Shown: in pieces, positions 45,545-55,139 of the stretch
Position numbering within the stretch: the stretch's first letter is position 1
Layout: the number at the start of each line of letters is the position of its first letter
DNA from: Rhizobium sullae
GTDB lineage: Bacteria; Pseudomonadota; Alphaproteobacteria; Rhizobiales; Rhizobiaceae
Assembly: GCF_025200715.1 (NCBI RefSeq)
Contig: NZ_CP104146.1
Location: 163,149 to 227,148 of the forward strand
Length of the DNA stretch: 64,000 nucleotides
Direction: 5' to 3'
Notes under the pieces: generated by a model
Told to the model about the DNA's origin: nothing
Database searches by the model: none
Seen by the model: only the letters and a program-made list of their open reading frames with translations
Program-made: the position numbers and the translations under genes

Positions 45545-46136
45545 ATGTTGACACGGTCTCTCACCAAACATCTCAGAAATCCATCTCCATTTACCAGTTC
45601 CAGTTCTGAGTTGGGGCAGGAGTGCGCAAGCTCGAGAAATCGCTTTTTGGTCCTAAATCCCTCCACCGGCGATGTTCTGGCAGAAATTGATAGATGCGGA
45701 CACAGTGGATGTTTTGGAAGCCATCGACCGGGCTTATAACGCTCGAGCAAAATGGGCTGCTAAGCCCGCACGCGAGCGCTCCGACTTGTTGGCAAATTGC
45801 ACCGGCTAATCGTCGAGAATGTCGATGATCTCGCAGCCATACTAATCGCAGAAAATAGGAAAACTATTGAACGAAGCGCGGTTGGAGATCTCGCATGCAG
45901 CCGCTTACATCAGATGCTATGCCGAAAAAGCAAATCGGATCTACGGCGAAACTATTTCGCCTCCCATCGATGACAGACGCTTGCTCTTTGTCAAGCAGCC
46001 AGTCCGAGTCGTCGGCGCGATTGCTGATCTCCCCATGTCAACCAACAACGCGTATTGGCTTGTGGGACTGGAAAGGAAAGGAACTCAAGCGAGTATTGAC
46101 CAGTTCATGAAATGGATCTTGGCTCAGGTGGTATGA
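45545..46136 (+). pseudogene. Succinate-semialdehyde dehydrogenase-like relic with frameshifts and an internal deletion
   Basis: Fragments match the gabD-like gene at 51790: SRNRFLVLNPSTGDVLAEID, then in other frames AIDRAYNARAKWAAKPARER, RLIVENVDDLAAILIAENRK and HAAAYIRCYAEKANRIYGET. After KQPVRVVGAI it jumps to LERKGTQASIDQFMKWI, which corresponds to the last 25 residues of the enzyme. The whole catalytic domain is therefore deleted. It diverges clearly from the other copy, so it is an old paralogue. Confidence 0.75.
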
Positions 46137-46275
46137 TGCCGATCGGGTTGTTCGCCGGCGCTATTATCGCAAGCTCCTTCAACCTCACCTGACACCCGTA
46201 CAGTTTTCCTTGGTTGGTGAGCTGCGCTGACCTCTTCTAAGTTGTAGATCTTTCGGCGGCAAAGGCGCTTCCTTA

Positions 46276-47193
46276 GTGTCTGTTCAAGAATGGCTGGCGG
46301 TCGTGGGGTTGAGTGAAGGGCGGCAATCAGATTCTTTGTATTTTGCGACAAATACGGAGAGATCGAATGGCCTGGACACCCTTCACCCGGCGTCATCATG
46401 ACAGAAGCCGCATGCGCTACGCAAGCGATCTGACTGACCGTGAGTGGGGCCTGATCGAACCCTTTATGCCAAGGCAGCCTCGACTGGGCCGCCGACGCAA
46501 GACGTCGCTTCGGGCGGTGATGGACGCGATTTTCTATCTGCTGCAGTCAGGCTGCCAATGGGCATTGCTGCCGCATGATTTTCCACCGAAGAGCACGGTC
46601 TATCATTATTTCAAGCGGTTCTGCCGGGACGGGACGTGGCGTCGTATCCATGACGCGCTCTACTGCCGGACGCGGCGGCTTGAGGGGCGCGAAGAACAGC
46701 CGTCATTTGCCATCATCGATAGCCAATCGGTGAAGACCGGCCCAGATGCCCGTCTCGATATCGGATACGACGCAGGCAAGAAGATCAAGGGCCGCAAGCG
46801 GCACATTCTGGTTGATACCCTGGGCATGCTTCTGAAAGCGGAGGTTCATTCGGCAGGTATTCAGGATCGTGATGGAGCAGCACTTGTTTTCGACAGGCTC
46901 GTCAACCGCTTTCCATTCATCGAGAAAATTTGCGGCGATGGCGGGTATCAGGGCCCGACAGTCGAAGAGGCCAGTCCGCGATCGATGGAAATCGTCAAAC
47001 GCAATCAGGCCGGCTTTCAGGTGCTCCCGAAGCGATGGATCGTCGAGCGGACGTTGGCGTGGCTCGGCATAAACCGCCGAATGGCAAAGGATTTCGAGCG
47101 CTTCTCTGGCACAAGCCTCGCCTTCATTCAGACCGCTATGATCAAGCTAATGACAAGAAGGCTCGCTCGATATCCGCTTTCTTGAACGGACTC
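46276..47193 (+). mobile_element. IS5-family insertion sequence, copy C (918 bp)
   Basis: Same ends and size as copies A and B, with a 3-bp duplication TTA (46273-46275 and 47194-47196). The different target trinucleotide shows an independent insertion. Confidence 0.92.
46367..47185 (+). CDS. IS5-family transposase (copy C)
   Basis: Identical 272-residue product to copies A and B. It lies 264 bases upstream of the lysA-like gene in the same direction, so read-through transcription from the element could drive lysA-dapF (inference). Confidence 0.92.
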   Translation: MAWTPFTRRHHDRSRMRYASDLTDREWGLIEPFMPRQPRLGRRRKTSLRAVMDAIFYLLQSGCQWALLPHDFPPKSTVYHYFKRFCRDGTWRRIHDALYCRTRRLEGREEQPSFAIIDSQSVKTGPDARLDIGYDAGKKIKGRKRHILVDTLGMLLKAEVHSAGIQDRDGAALVFDRLVNRFPFIEKICGDGGYQGPTVEEASPRSMEIVKRNQAGFQVLPKRWIVERTLAWLGINRRMAKDFERFSGTSLAFIQTAMIKLMTRRLARYPLS

Positions 47194-47448
47194 TTAGAAT
47201 TCGGACCTGCAATTTTACTTCAGGAGCAACGGGTCTTCTCAGAGAGCTCGATCAAAACGGGACGAGCTAGGCGTCCTCGACTGCCGAATTCAAACCTCGC
47301 GTGCTTCAACCTTGCCCGCTTTGATGGAGCGATAGAGCCGAGCTCGGTCCATATCGAGTCTGAATTAGATGGCCGGCACATAGTATTTTGCGATGTTTTT
47401 GTCATCTGCAAAAGTCAGACCCATGAATGGACAGGGCCTGGAGATGAG

Positions 47449-48792
47449 ATGACATACGCGCCGACAAGAGAAGATCTAACAGAACGGATCCGGTTAAACC
47501 ATGATAGTTTGTCTTATCGGAACGGGGAGCTGTTCATCGAAAAACTGGCCGTCGAGGACATCGCAGCCGAGGTTTCGACTCCCTTTTATTGTTACAGCGC
47601 CTCTACAATTCGAAATGCCTTTACTTTGCTGGCTGACAAACTTAAGCCGGTGCATGCCTCAGTATGCTTCGCTGTCAAGGCAAATAGCAATATCTCCATT
47701 CTCAAGCTCCTGGCTGATTTGGGGTGCGGGATGGATATCGTTTCTGGCGGAGAACTGGAGCGGGCCCTCGCGGCTGGAGTAGCGCCAAGTAAGATTGTAT
47801 TTTCTGGCGTGGGAAAGACGCGGCGCGAGATACGCCGTGCGCTTGAAGTTGGTATCCATCAGCTTAACGTCGAATCCCCGGCGGAACTGGATTCAATTCG
47901 AGAAGTCGCACGTGATCTGGGCTGCCGGGCGCCAGTAGTTTTTAGAGTGAATCCGGATGTTGACGCTCATACTCATGCGAAAATCAGCACGGGGAAGAAA
48001 GGCGATAAGTTCGGCATCAATATAGAGCTCATTGAGGAGCTTTATGCTAAGGCTGCAGCATGCACCGAGCTTGATGTCGCAGGCTTGGCAGTCCACATTG
48101 GCTCGCAGCTCCTGAACCTGTCTCCTTATCGCGCTGCTTATCGCCGTCTTGCATCTTTGGTTGATCAGCTTAGGTCACGGGATCTGCCGGTGCGCAGCCT
48201 GGACCTCGGTGGCGGGTTGGGGATCAACTACAATTTCGGCGTAGGTCCCGATGTTGGCGAGTACGCGGCCATCGTCAAGGAGACGGTGGGCGGTCTGCAT
48301 TGCGAATTGACAGTCGAGCCCGGTCGTTGGCTCGTCGGGCCGGCCGGTCTTCTTGTTACCGAAGTCCTCAATCTTAAAGAAGCCGGCGGTACCGTTCTGG
48401 TGATCGTCGATGCGGCTATGAACGATCTCATGCGTCCGGCGCTCTATAACGCCGTCCATCCCGTCCTACCATTGCAGGACCCTGGGCATCGCAGTGCGCA
48501 CCCTTATCAAATCGTCGGCCCAGTTTGCGAGTCATCTGACGTATTTGGAACGTATGACGCTCTGCCGCCTCTCCAATCAGGTGTTCGCATCGCGTTCGGG
48601 TGCGCAGGCGCGTACGGCGCGTCGATGGCTTCTACCTATAACTCCCGCGATTTGATCGCCGAGGTTTTGGTCGAGGCAGATCGGTTCCGAGTGATCCGCC
48701 GTCGTCAGACGATACAAGACTTGCTCGAACTAGAGAGCGCAACGCCTTGGCAGAAATGCCGCTCCGAGACTAACGCGACAACCGCACTTTGA
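47449..48792 (+). CDS. lysA: Diaminopimelate decarboxylase-family enzyme (LysA-like)
   Basis: 447 residues from the ATG at 47449. The PLP lysine is K77 in CFAVKANSN. HIGSQ (216-220), EPGRW and GPVCESSD (C360, E361) are all conserved, so a fold-type III decarboxylase is expected to be active. The canonical role is meso-diaminopimelate to lysine. A plasmid copy next to a dapF-like gene with transport and deacylase genes suggests a secondary pathway acting on a related diamino acid. The stop overlaps a TTG of the next frame; the dapF-like ATG lies 15 bases on. Tail (residues 425-447) not conserved. Confidence 0.85.
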   Translation: MTYAPTREDLTERIRLNHDSLSYRNGELFIEKLAVEDIAAEVSTPFYCYSASTIRNAFTLLADKLKPVHASVCFAVKANSNISILKLLADLGCGMDIVSGGELERALAAGVAPSKIVFSGVGKTRREIRRALEVGIHQLNVESPAELDSIREVARDLGCRAPVVFRVNPDVDAHTHAKISTGKKGDKFGINIELIEELYAKAAACTELDVAGLAVHIGSQLLNLSPYRAAYRRLASLVDQLRSRDLPVRSLDLGGGLGINYNFGVGPDVGEYAAIVKETVGGLHCELTVEPGRWLVGPAGLLVTEVLNLKEAGGTVLVIVDAAMNDLMRPALYNAVHPVLPLQDPGHRSAHPYQIVGPVCESSDVFGTYDALPPLQSGVRIAFGCAGAYGASMASTYNSRDLIAEVLVEADRFRVIRRRQTIQDLLELESATPWQKCRSETNATTAL

Positions 48793-48806
48793 AACCGGTG
48801 GCAAAA

Positions 48807-49694
48807 ATGAATCACATCGAATTTCTGTCCCAGACCGTGCCGGCTGATGGTCATTGGCCATTTGTTAAGATGCACGGCCTCGAGAACTATTTCGTCATCT
48901 TAGATCGACGAGAGGTCGCTAAGCCTTTCGCCGTTGAGGATATTATTCGCATCTGCAGCACGAACGTTGGAGCAGGAGGCGAACAACTCCTAACTATCGA
49001 ACGACCTTCCAGCGAGGGCCGGGCGGCAGGTGCTTATGCAGCCATGCGGATTTTCAACATTGACGGAAACGAAGTAGGAGCGTGCGGCAACGCGACACGT
49101 TGTATGGCCTACTTGCTTCTGGAGGAAACGCGCACTGAAGAAGTGGTTATTGAAACGGCATCCGGAATGTTGAAGTGCCACAGGGCCGGCTCAAGACAAA
49201 TCAGCGTCACGCTGGGGCCAATCAGCCTCGATTGGCAGAAGGTCCCTATGAGCCGCGAAGTTGACACGCTTCATCTCCCTCTGAAGAGCGGCCCCCTTTC
49301 TGATGGCGTGGCGCTTCACATCGGAAATCCTCATGCTGTTTTCTTCGTCGACCGGCTGGTACACGACGACATTCCCCTGTTCGCTCCCGCTATACAGAAC
49401 GACCCGCTTTTTCCCGAAGGGGTGAACGTCGGGGTGGCTGAGGCAATTGACGCCGACAGTATACGTCTAGCCGTTTGGGAACGTCCCGGAATTCTGACGA
49501 AAGCGTGTGGTACAGGCGCGTGCGTCGCTGCCTATGCTGCCCTGAAGCGGGGCTTCGTAAATTCGATGAAAGTCAAAGTGTACCTTCCGGCAGGAGAGCT
49601 AAAAATCGAGCTTATCGAGAACGACATGGTTGTGATGACCGGGCCTGTGGCGTTCTGCTGCCACGGGTACATCGAAGGCAGACTTGCCGCTTGA
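48807..49694 (+). CDS. dapF: Diaminopimelate epimerase-family enzyme (DapF-like)
   Basis: 295 residues from the ATG at 48807; a TTG at 48789 would overlap lysA, but the ATG better fits the family start. The two catalytic cysteines are present: C93 in GACGNATRC and C234 in KACGTGACVAAYAAL. KMHGLENYFVILD replaces the usual KMHGLGNDFVVID, and FNIDGNE replaces FNADGSE, so substrate contacts differ somewhat. It would epimerise a diamino acid or a related amino acid (DapF relatives include the histidine racemase CntK). Operon with lysA. Confidence 0.85.
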   Translation: MNHIEFLSQTVPADGHWPFVKMHGLENYFVILDRREVAKPFAVEDIIRICSTNVGAGGEQLLTIERPSSEGRAAGAYAAMRIFNIDGNEVGACGNATRCMAYLLLEETRTEEVVIETASGMLKCHRAGSRQISVTLGPISLDWQKVPMSREVDTLHLPLKSGPLSDGVALHIGNPHAVFFVDRLVHDDIPLFAPAIQNDPLFPEGVNVGVAEAIDADSIRLAVWERPGILTKACGTGACVAAYAALKRGFVNSMKVKVYLPAGELKIELIENDMVVMTGPVAFCCHGYIEGRLAA

Positions 49695-49899
49695 AGATTT
49701 CCGGAACTGCTGCTTCTCACTCAATTAACTCAGCGAAATTTCTCGCGGCGGAGATGGCAAGCGGATCAGCCGGCTTCTTGCCTCATTTTAGTGGCCAAAT
49801 GAGCCCAAGTTGGGTCGAGCACGTCGAAAATGGTGCCGGCGAAGTGACGGTTCCAGGACGGCTTGATCAAGGGCTCAACGAACTCTGGTAAGCCAGGGC

Positions 49900-50130
49900 T
49901 GGCTCTTCGTGCGAAATGTAGTGATCGGCCCGGGCTCAAAATTCACGAATGATCCAACAGCCTTGACGGCATAGTGGAGAATGTCCCTTTCGGGCAGCAA
50001 CGCGGTACCTTGTACGCGGGGTGATCAGCCCATGATTACAAAGCTTCAAAACCGAGGTCAAGCGCACTTTGCAGAAGGGACGCCAGTTACCGTGTCATGG
50101 AGACCTTTGAATTCTAGAGTGCTGAACTGA
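49900..50130 (+). pseudogene. Remnant of a PotA-like ABC ATPase TOBE domain
   Basis: Two short frames look like the end of a spermidine/putrescine-type ATPase: LDGIVENVPFGQQRGTLYAG, then MITKLQNRGQAHFAEGTPVT and VSWRPLNSRVLN. GxxVTVSWRPxxxRVL is a common TOBE ending. No ATPase domain remains upstream. Everything else between 49695 and 50311 is unassigned, apart from a 65-codon open frame (49697-49891) of unknown nature. Confidence 0.4.
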
Positions 50131-50311
50131 GAAGCGGGTCATTGCAGCCAAGGATGCAGTCGGCGCAGCGTTCCAAACTTGGTGCACGGGTCAGGCATTA
50201 TGGCCTGCCTCAGCCAAGCACCGGTACAAGACTGTTTCTGGACACATGGTCAAAGGCGAACCAGCAGCTTAATGATGCGTGACGCCTCCAAGCTTGAGTG
50301 GCACAACACTG

Positions 50312-51286
50312 ATGAAACAAAAAACAACTTCCCTTCTCTATTTGTCCCGGAACGACGTCGCTTCAGTTCCGATCGCCGCGGACGAACTTGTTTCCGAGGT
50401 TGGCAGATGTCTTGCCGAGGTGGCTGAAGGTAAAGCAATACAATTCCCGTCTTATATTATGCCGGTATCGGAGACGTCACGGTTTGTTGCCAAGAGCGGC
50501 CTCATTCGAAATCCATCTATTTGTGGAATTAAGTGGTTCGGGTACTTCCCAGGAAACAGCGACATCAAGTTCCCAGACTTTCACCCGATGATAATGCTGA
50601 ACGAAGCCGAGCAGGGAGTGCCAGTGGCTGTCCTCGACGGAACGTGGATCTCTGAAATTCGCACGGCTGCCATTTCGGCATTCGCAGCGAAGCATCTCGC
50701 GCTGCCTACATCTTCGTCGCTAGGGTTTATCGCTTGTGGTGCACAGGCCTTGGCTCACCTCAACATCTTGAAAGATGTCTTCTGCATCAAGAAGATTTTC
50801 GCCTATAGCAGAAAAGTTGCAACCGCCGGGGAGTTCTGCCGCAAGGCCGAGGCGATGGAGCTAACAACTGAGATTTGTGAGTCCCCGCAAGCGGTGTTGG
50901 AGCAAGCTTCCATCATAATTACAAGCGTTCCGCACGCCTCCGAAACAAACCTTCAGCTGCGCGGGGACGCTGTTGCATCTGGCACATTTATTTCGATGGT
51001 CGACAGGGGCTACAGCTGGAATGCTGAATCACTACTTTCACTTGATACCGTGATCACCGACGATATGGCTTTAAGCGGTCCTGGTGGAATGGAGGCGATT
51101 AACTTTGACGCACAGCATCTCTCTGGAGACTTGATCGCGGTAGCTCGCGGCGAGCTTGTTCGCCGTGCCGATAGTGATCGCGTTGCTTTAATCTTCAGTG
51201 GGCCCGGTATAATCGATACGGCTATCGCCTCGCTCATTTTTCAACGAGCATCCGAAATGAATATTGGCGTCACTCTGCCGCTCTAG
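50312..51286 (+). CDS. Ornithine cyclodeaminase/mu-crystallin-family protein
   Basis: 324 residues from the ATG at 50312. The N-terminal part has RNDVASVPIAADELVSEVGR and SICGIKWFGYFPGN, with the conserved Lys of the active site; the Rossmann part has SLGFIACGAQALAHLNILKD, IIITSVPHASETN and the end RADSDRVALIFSGPG. The family includes ornithine cyclodeaminase, alanine dehydrogenase, SbnB and EutC. The short signature GxGxQA reads GCGAQA, as usual. With LysA- and DapF-like enzymes it points to diamino-acid chemistry. It is separated from dapF by a relic-filled gap, so its promoter is its own. Confidence 0.85.
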   Translation: MKQKTTSLLYLSRNDVASVPIAADELVSEVGRCLAEVAEGKAIQFPSYIMPVSETSRFVAKSGLIRNPSICGIKWFGYFPGNSDIKFPDFHPMIMLNEAEQGVPVAVLDGTWISEIRTAAISAFAAKHLALPTSSSLGFIACGAQALAHLNILKDVFCIKKIFAYSRKVATAGEFCRKAEAMELTTEICESPQAVLEQASIIITSVPHASETNLQLRGDAVASGTFISMVDRGYSWNAESLLSLDTVITDDMALSGPGGMEAINFDAQHLSGDLIAVARGELVRRADSDRVALIFSGPGIIDTAIASLIFQRASEMNIGVTLPL

Positions 51287-51299
51287 CAAGTGTGGACAG

Positions 51300-51707
51300 T
51301 TATCTGATCCATAGGACGATTGCTGCGATAGTGACGACTGCGAGGTAGTTTTCGGCAGCTTTTTCGAAGCGCGTAGCGACCCTGCGGAACTGCTTGAGTC
51401 TCGAGAAGCAGCATTCGATCAGGTGGCGCTGGGCGTAGAGATGCTTGTCCAGCGGGTATTTTTGCGCGCGGGAAGGATTGTTGGGGATCACCGCCACAGC
51501 GCCTTTATCAGCGATGGCATTGCGCAGGCGATCGCTGTCATAAGCGGTGTCGGTCATTACGACGTCGGCGGGTACCCCGCGCGCGCCTGCTATGAAGTCA
51601 AGGCCCTGCCGAAAGGCGCAAAGGTCGAGATCGAGGCCGTCATCGCCTTGAGCTAACGGCACATAGGCAGCCCCGCGAGCAAAGGAGCGAGCCGGAGCAA
51701 TGATCAC
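51300..51707 (-). pseudogene. IS5-family transposase, C-terminal fragment (different from copies A-C)
   Basis: 135 residues read on the minus strand: VPADVVMTDTAYDSDRLRNA, AVAVIPNNPSRAQKYPLDKH, then RHLIECCFSRLKQFRRVATR. These are the second Asp and the E of IS5/IS427-type transposases. The N-terminal third and the right terminus are missing. The first ~20 residues (MIIAPARSFARGAAYV) are probably frame-shifted. Confidence 0.8.
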
Positions 51708-51789
51708 CCATTGCTCCGGTTTTGCGTTTCCGCATACAGGTGTCGCAAGACACGATCAGTGAAAGTTGACCATTCGAGGAGGAAAGAGG

Positions 51790-53267
51790 ATGACGCTGAC
51801 ACCGGCACTGACGAGGCATCTGAAAAACGCGGAGCGGTTCGCCGGCCTTGCTGCGGGCCCCGATGCGCTTGCGGCCAAGTCGCGGAACCGTTTCCCCGTC
51901 TTCAACCCGTCAACAGGCGAACTGCTAGCCGAGATCCCGGACATGAGCGCTGAGGATGTTTCCGCGGCCATAGACAAAGCGCATGCCGCACAAGAAGACT
52001 GGGCGGGGCTCACCGCTCGCGAGCGGTCGGACATTCTGTGGAACTGGCACCGGCTGATCCTCGAAAACAGCGACGACCTTGCGGCCATCCTGACGGCCGA
52101 GATGGGAAAGCCGCTGGCCGAAGCCAAATCCGAAATCCTGCACGCGGCAGCCTATCTTCAATGGTATGCCGAAGAGGCTAACCGGATTTATGGCGAGACG
52201 ATCTCGGCCCCCTCGAATGACCGGCGCATGCTGGTGATCAAGCAGCCGATCGGTGTCGTCGGCGCGATCACGCCCTGGAACTTCCCCGCCTCAATGGTTG
52301 CGCGCAAAATCTCGCCGGCCCTGGCCGCCGGCTGCACCGTCATTCTCAAGCCGGCCGAGCAAACGCCTCTGGTCGCCGGCGCCATGTTTGCTCTGGCAGG
52401 ACTGGCCGGTTTCCCGGAAGGTGTTCTCAATCTGGTCTATGCCTCAGAAGGCGACGCGATCGGCCGCGAACTCTGTTCCAATCCGAAGGTGCGGAAAATC
52501 AGCTTCACCGGGTCGACCGAGGTCGGCCGGTTGCTGATGCGGCAGTGCTCGGACCAAATCAAGCGGATCAGCTTCGAGCTCGGCGGCAATGCGCCCTTTA
52601 TCGTCTTCGACGACGCGGATATCGACGCTGCCGTCGATGGCGCGATACAGGCCAAGTTCCGCAATGCCGGCCAGAGACCTGCGTGTCCGCCAATCGGCTG
52701 TACGTCCAGGCGAGCGTCTATGACGCATTTGCCGAAAAGTTCACCGAGCGCGTCCGCACGCTCAGGGTCGGCGACGGCTTTGATCCGGACGTCGCCATCG
52801 GCCCTCTGATCGATACCCAGGCCTTGGCAAAGATCGAGGCGCATGTCGATGACGCCGTCAAGAAAGGTGCAAAGGTTCAATGCGGTGGTCATCGTATCGG
52901 TACCTCGGGCACATTCTTCGAGCCGACCGTGATTACCGAAGTCGTCAGCTCTATGCGGCTGGCTCAGGAGGAAACCTTCGGACCTCTGGCGCCGATCATC
53001 CGCTTCGACGATTCCGATGACGTCGTGCGCGAAGCCAACGACACCATCTATGGCCTCGCCGCCTACTTCTATGCCTCCAATCTCAGGCGCGTATGGCGCG
53101 TTGCCGAAGCTCTAGAGTACGGTATGGTCGGCATCAACACAGGCCGCATGTCATCGGAGGCAGCACCCTTCGGCGGCATCAAGCAGTCCGGCATCGGACG
53201 TGAAGGATCCCGGCACGGGCTCGAGGACTATCTCGAGATGAAGTATCTCTGCATCGGCGGGCTTTGA
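51790..53267 (+). pseudogene. gabD: NAD(P)-dependent succinate-semialdehyde dehydrogenase, frameshifted at the catalytic Cys region
   Basis: The start MTLTPALTRHLKNAERFAGL follows GAGGAAAGAGG. The first frame runs through GVVGAITPWNFPASMVARKI, KLGGNAPF-like FELGGNAPFIVFDDADIDAA (catalytic Glu), to RNAGQ. A 2-bp insertion (GA at about 52675-52678) then shifts the frame; the second frame gives TCVSANRLYVQASVYDAFAE (the catalytic Cys), ETFGPLAPIIRF and the end KQSGIGREGSRHGLEDYLEM. Restored length 491 residues. It oxidises succinate semialdehyde or a related aldehyde, such as one from amino-acid deamination. Broken if the insertion is real. Confidence 0.88.
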
Positions 53268-53356
53268 ACGAAACCGGGGTCCCGGCGCCGTGTGTCTAAC
53301 TCGGCGGTGCGCTTTTCCCGCGGCTGGGAGTCCCCGGTGCTAACAGCACGTCGACC

Positions 53357-54661
53357 CTAGTTTCGGTATGTCTCTGGGAATATAATGTCCTGATCAACCA
53401 GGACATTGAACTTGTAGCCGGGTCGAATTTCCAGCGTCGGCTGGACATTCAGATTTCGGCTGATCGTCTGCTCGGCAACGCGGCCAAAGCTTTCTGCAAA
53501 GTTTCGCCGTGCCGCATCCGACGCGGTCTCCTGGGTGGCGAGCGTGGAGCTTTCCGGCATCGACGCGTCGATGCCGGTTCCGATCAAGGCGATCAACGCT
53601 GCGGAACCGAACGTCCGCCAGTAGTGGTTATTCACCTTGTCATGGAAACCGCCGTAGCCTTGCGCATCGGTGCCCGCCATGCCGCCGATCTGAAGTGTCG
53701 ATCCATTAGGGAAGATAAGATCTATCCAGACGACGAGAACGCGGCTTTGCCCGAAGGAAACCTTGCTGTCGTAGCGCCCGAATAATTTTGCCCCCTGCGG
53801 GATCAGCAGCCGGTAACCGGTGGCGCTGTCATAGACGTTCTGGCTGACCTGGGCGGTGATGCGGCCTGGAAGGTCCGAATTGATTCCTGTGATCAAGGTT
53901 GCGGGGATCACCGAGCCACGCTTCAGCTCAAAGAGCGATTGCTGCGGCACAACACGGTTGGACAGATATCCAAGCTCCTTGAGATCGGTGTTGAAGAAAT
54001 CCTCCTTTGACTTCTGGCCGTTCTGGTCGAGGTCCTGCCCCACGAGCCCGTTTTTCAGGGCAGCGGCATAAAGATCCGGCAGGGTGGTGGTCGCGGATGA
54101 TGCCGTCGACTTGTCGGCCGAGGTTTGGTCGCTTGTCTTGTCAGCTCTTGCCTCCAGCTTGCTTCGGTCGATGGCGAGTGGTGCGTCATAGGCCGCGTCA
54201 TTCGCCTGCAGGCGTGCCATGCGTTGACGTTGCCGCTCACGCAGATATTGCTCCTGCTGCTCCCGCTTCAGGCGGGCCCGCCAAATCGCCTCCGGCTCGA
54301 GTTGCTGGTTCCTTTGCGGTTCTTCCCGGACCGGCTGCTCCGTGAAGGGATTTGTCGCTTTGTCTTCCTTTTTCTCGACCGGTGTCGGCTGGAAAGTGAC
54401 CTGCTGTTCGGTGTCGCCGATGATGCCGTCGGAGACACCGCGCTTGAGTTGATCGGCAAAGGTTGAGGCGGGCGTTCCGGAACTCGTTTCCAGCCCCGCA
54501 TCCTTGAAAAACAGCCCGCGGGAAGTAAGGCCGTAAAAGATCACCCCGAGGAAAAGGATCACCAGCGCGATCACGACGATGATCGGCAGGCGGTTGATCC
54601 GGCGCATGCCTGACTGCGCGTCCTCGGCGGTGCTGCCACCGAGCTTGAGAGATTGTACCAT
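53357..54661 (-). CDS. trbI: Conjugal transfer protein TrbI
   Basis: 434 residues starting MVQSLKLGGSTAEDAQSGMR at the ATG at 54661. A membrane helix lies at residues 24-45 (LPIIVVIALVILFLGVIFYG), then a long charged Gln/Arg-rich linker and the VirB10-like beta-barrel domain (VIPATLITGINSDLPGRITA, GYRLLIPQGAKLFGRYDSKV, LQIGGMAGTDAQGYGGFHDK). As the VirB10 counterpart it spans both membranes and gates the type IV secretion channel. It is the last gene of the operon and follows trbH by 13 bases. Confidence 0.95.
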   Translation of the reverse strand: MVQSLKLGGSTAEDAQSGMRRINRLPIIVVIALVILFLGVIFYGLTSRGLFFKDAGLETSSGTPASTFADQLKRGVSDGIIGDTEQQVTFQPTPVEKKEDKATNPFTEQPVREEPQRNQQLEPEAIWRARLKREQQEQYLRERQRQRMARLQANDAAYDAPLAIDRSKLEARADKTSDQTSADKSTASSATTTLPDLYAAALKNGLVGQDLDQNGQKSKEDFFNTDLKELGYLSNRVVPQQSLFELKRGSVIPATLITGINSDLPGRITAQVSQNVYDSATGYRLLIPQGAKLFGRYDSKVSFGQSRVLVVWIDLIFPNGSTLQIGGMAGTDAQGYGGFHDKVNNHYWRTFGSAALIALIGTGIDASMPESSTLATQETASDAARRNFAESFGRVAEQTISRNLNVQPTLEIRPGYKFNVLVDQDIIFPETYRN

Positions 54662-54674
54662 GTTCTTCTCTCCC

Positions 54675-55139
54675 CTACCCGCGCTTGAGCAGCGACAGCG
54701 CGCTCGCTGGCGTCGCACCACTGGCGGATACCGTATAAGCACGCCCGAGTTCTACCTTGCCGGTCGACAGCCGCGCCAGGACCTGGCCCTCGAAGGGGAC
54801 GAGCACATAGGCGAGCGGGATGACGCTCTTGCTGCTGTCCGTCTTCTGGTCTGTGACGACGGCATAGCCCCAGCCCTTGAGCGCCGCCTCCAGCGCCTGA
54901 CCGAAGGGCGACGCGTCCGGCTTGAGCGCGATCGTCACCTTGCCAGGCCCGATCTGCTCGGCGAGGCGGCTGACCATATCGCCGGCGATGGCGCTTGCCG
55001 CCGGACCGGAAACATCCGGCGGCGCCTCGCTGGCGACGACGTCATCGGTGCCACCGGTCTGGCATCCGGAAAGAACGAGAACGATGAGGCCGGCGGCGGC
55101 GAGCTGGCGGATTGGGCGAAGGAGAAGAGCTCGCATCAC
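54675..55139 (-). CDS. trbH: Conjugal transfer lipoprotein TrbH
   Basis: 154 residues. The signal peptide ends in the lipobox LVLSGC (about residue 26), so it is a lipoprotein, like VirB7-type parts. The rest ([40 protein letters not shown]) matches TrbH. It overlaps trbG by four bases and probably stabilises TrbG in the outer membrane. Confidence 0.93.
   Translation of the reverse strand: MMRALLLRPIRQLAAAGLIVLVLSGCQTGGTDDVVASEAPPDVSGPAASAIAGDMVSRLAEQIGPGKVTIALKPDASPFGQALEAALKGWGYAVVTDQKTDSSKSVIPLAYVLVPFEGQVLARLSTGKVELGRAYTVSASGATPASALSLLKRG

Noticed and set aside
41338..47193. Composite transposon made by IS5 copies B and C around the oxoamine synthase and deacylase genes
   Set aside because: Each copy has its own matching 3-bp duplication (TAA, TTA), so they inserted separately.
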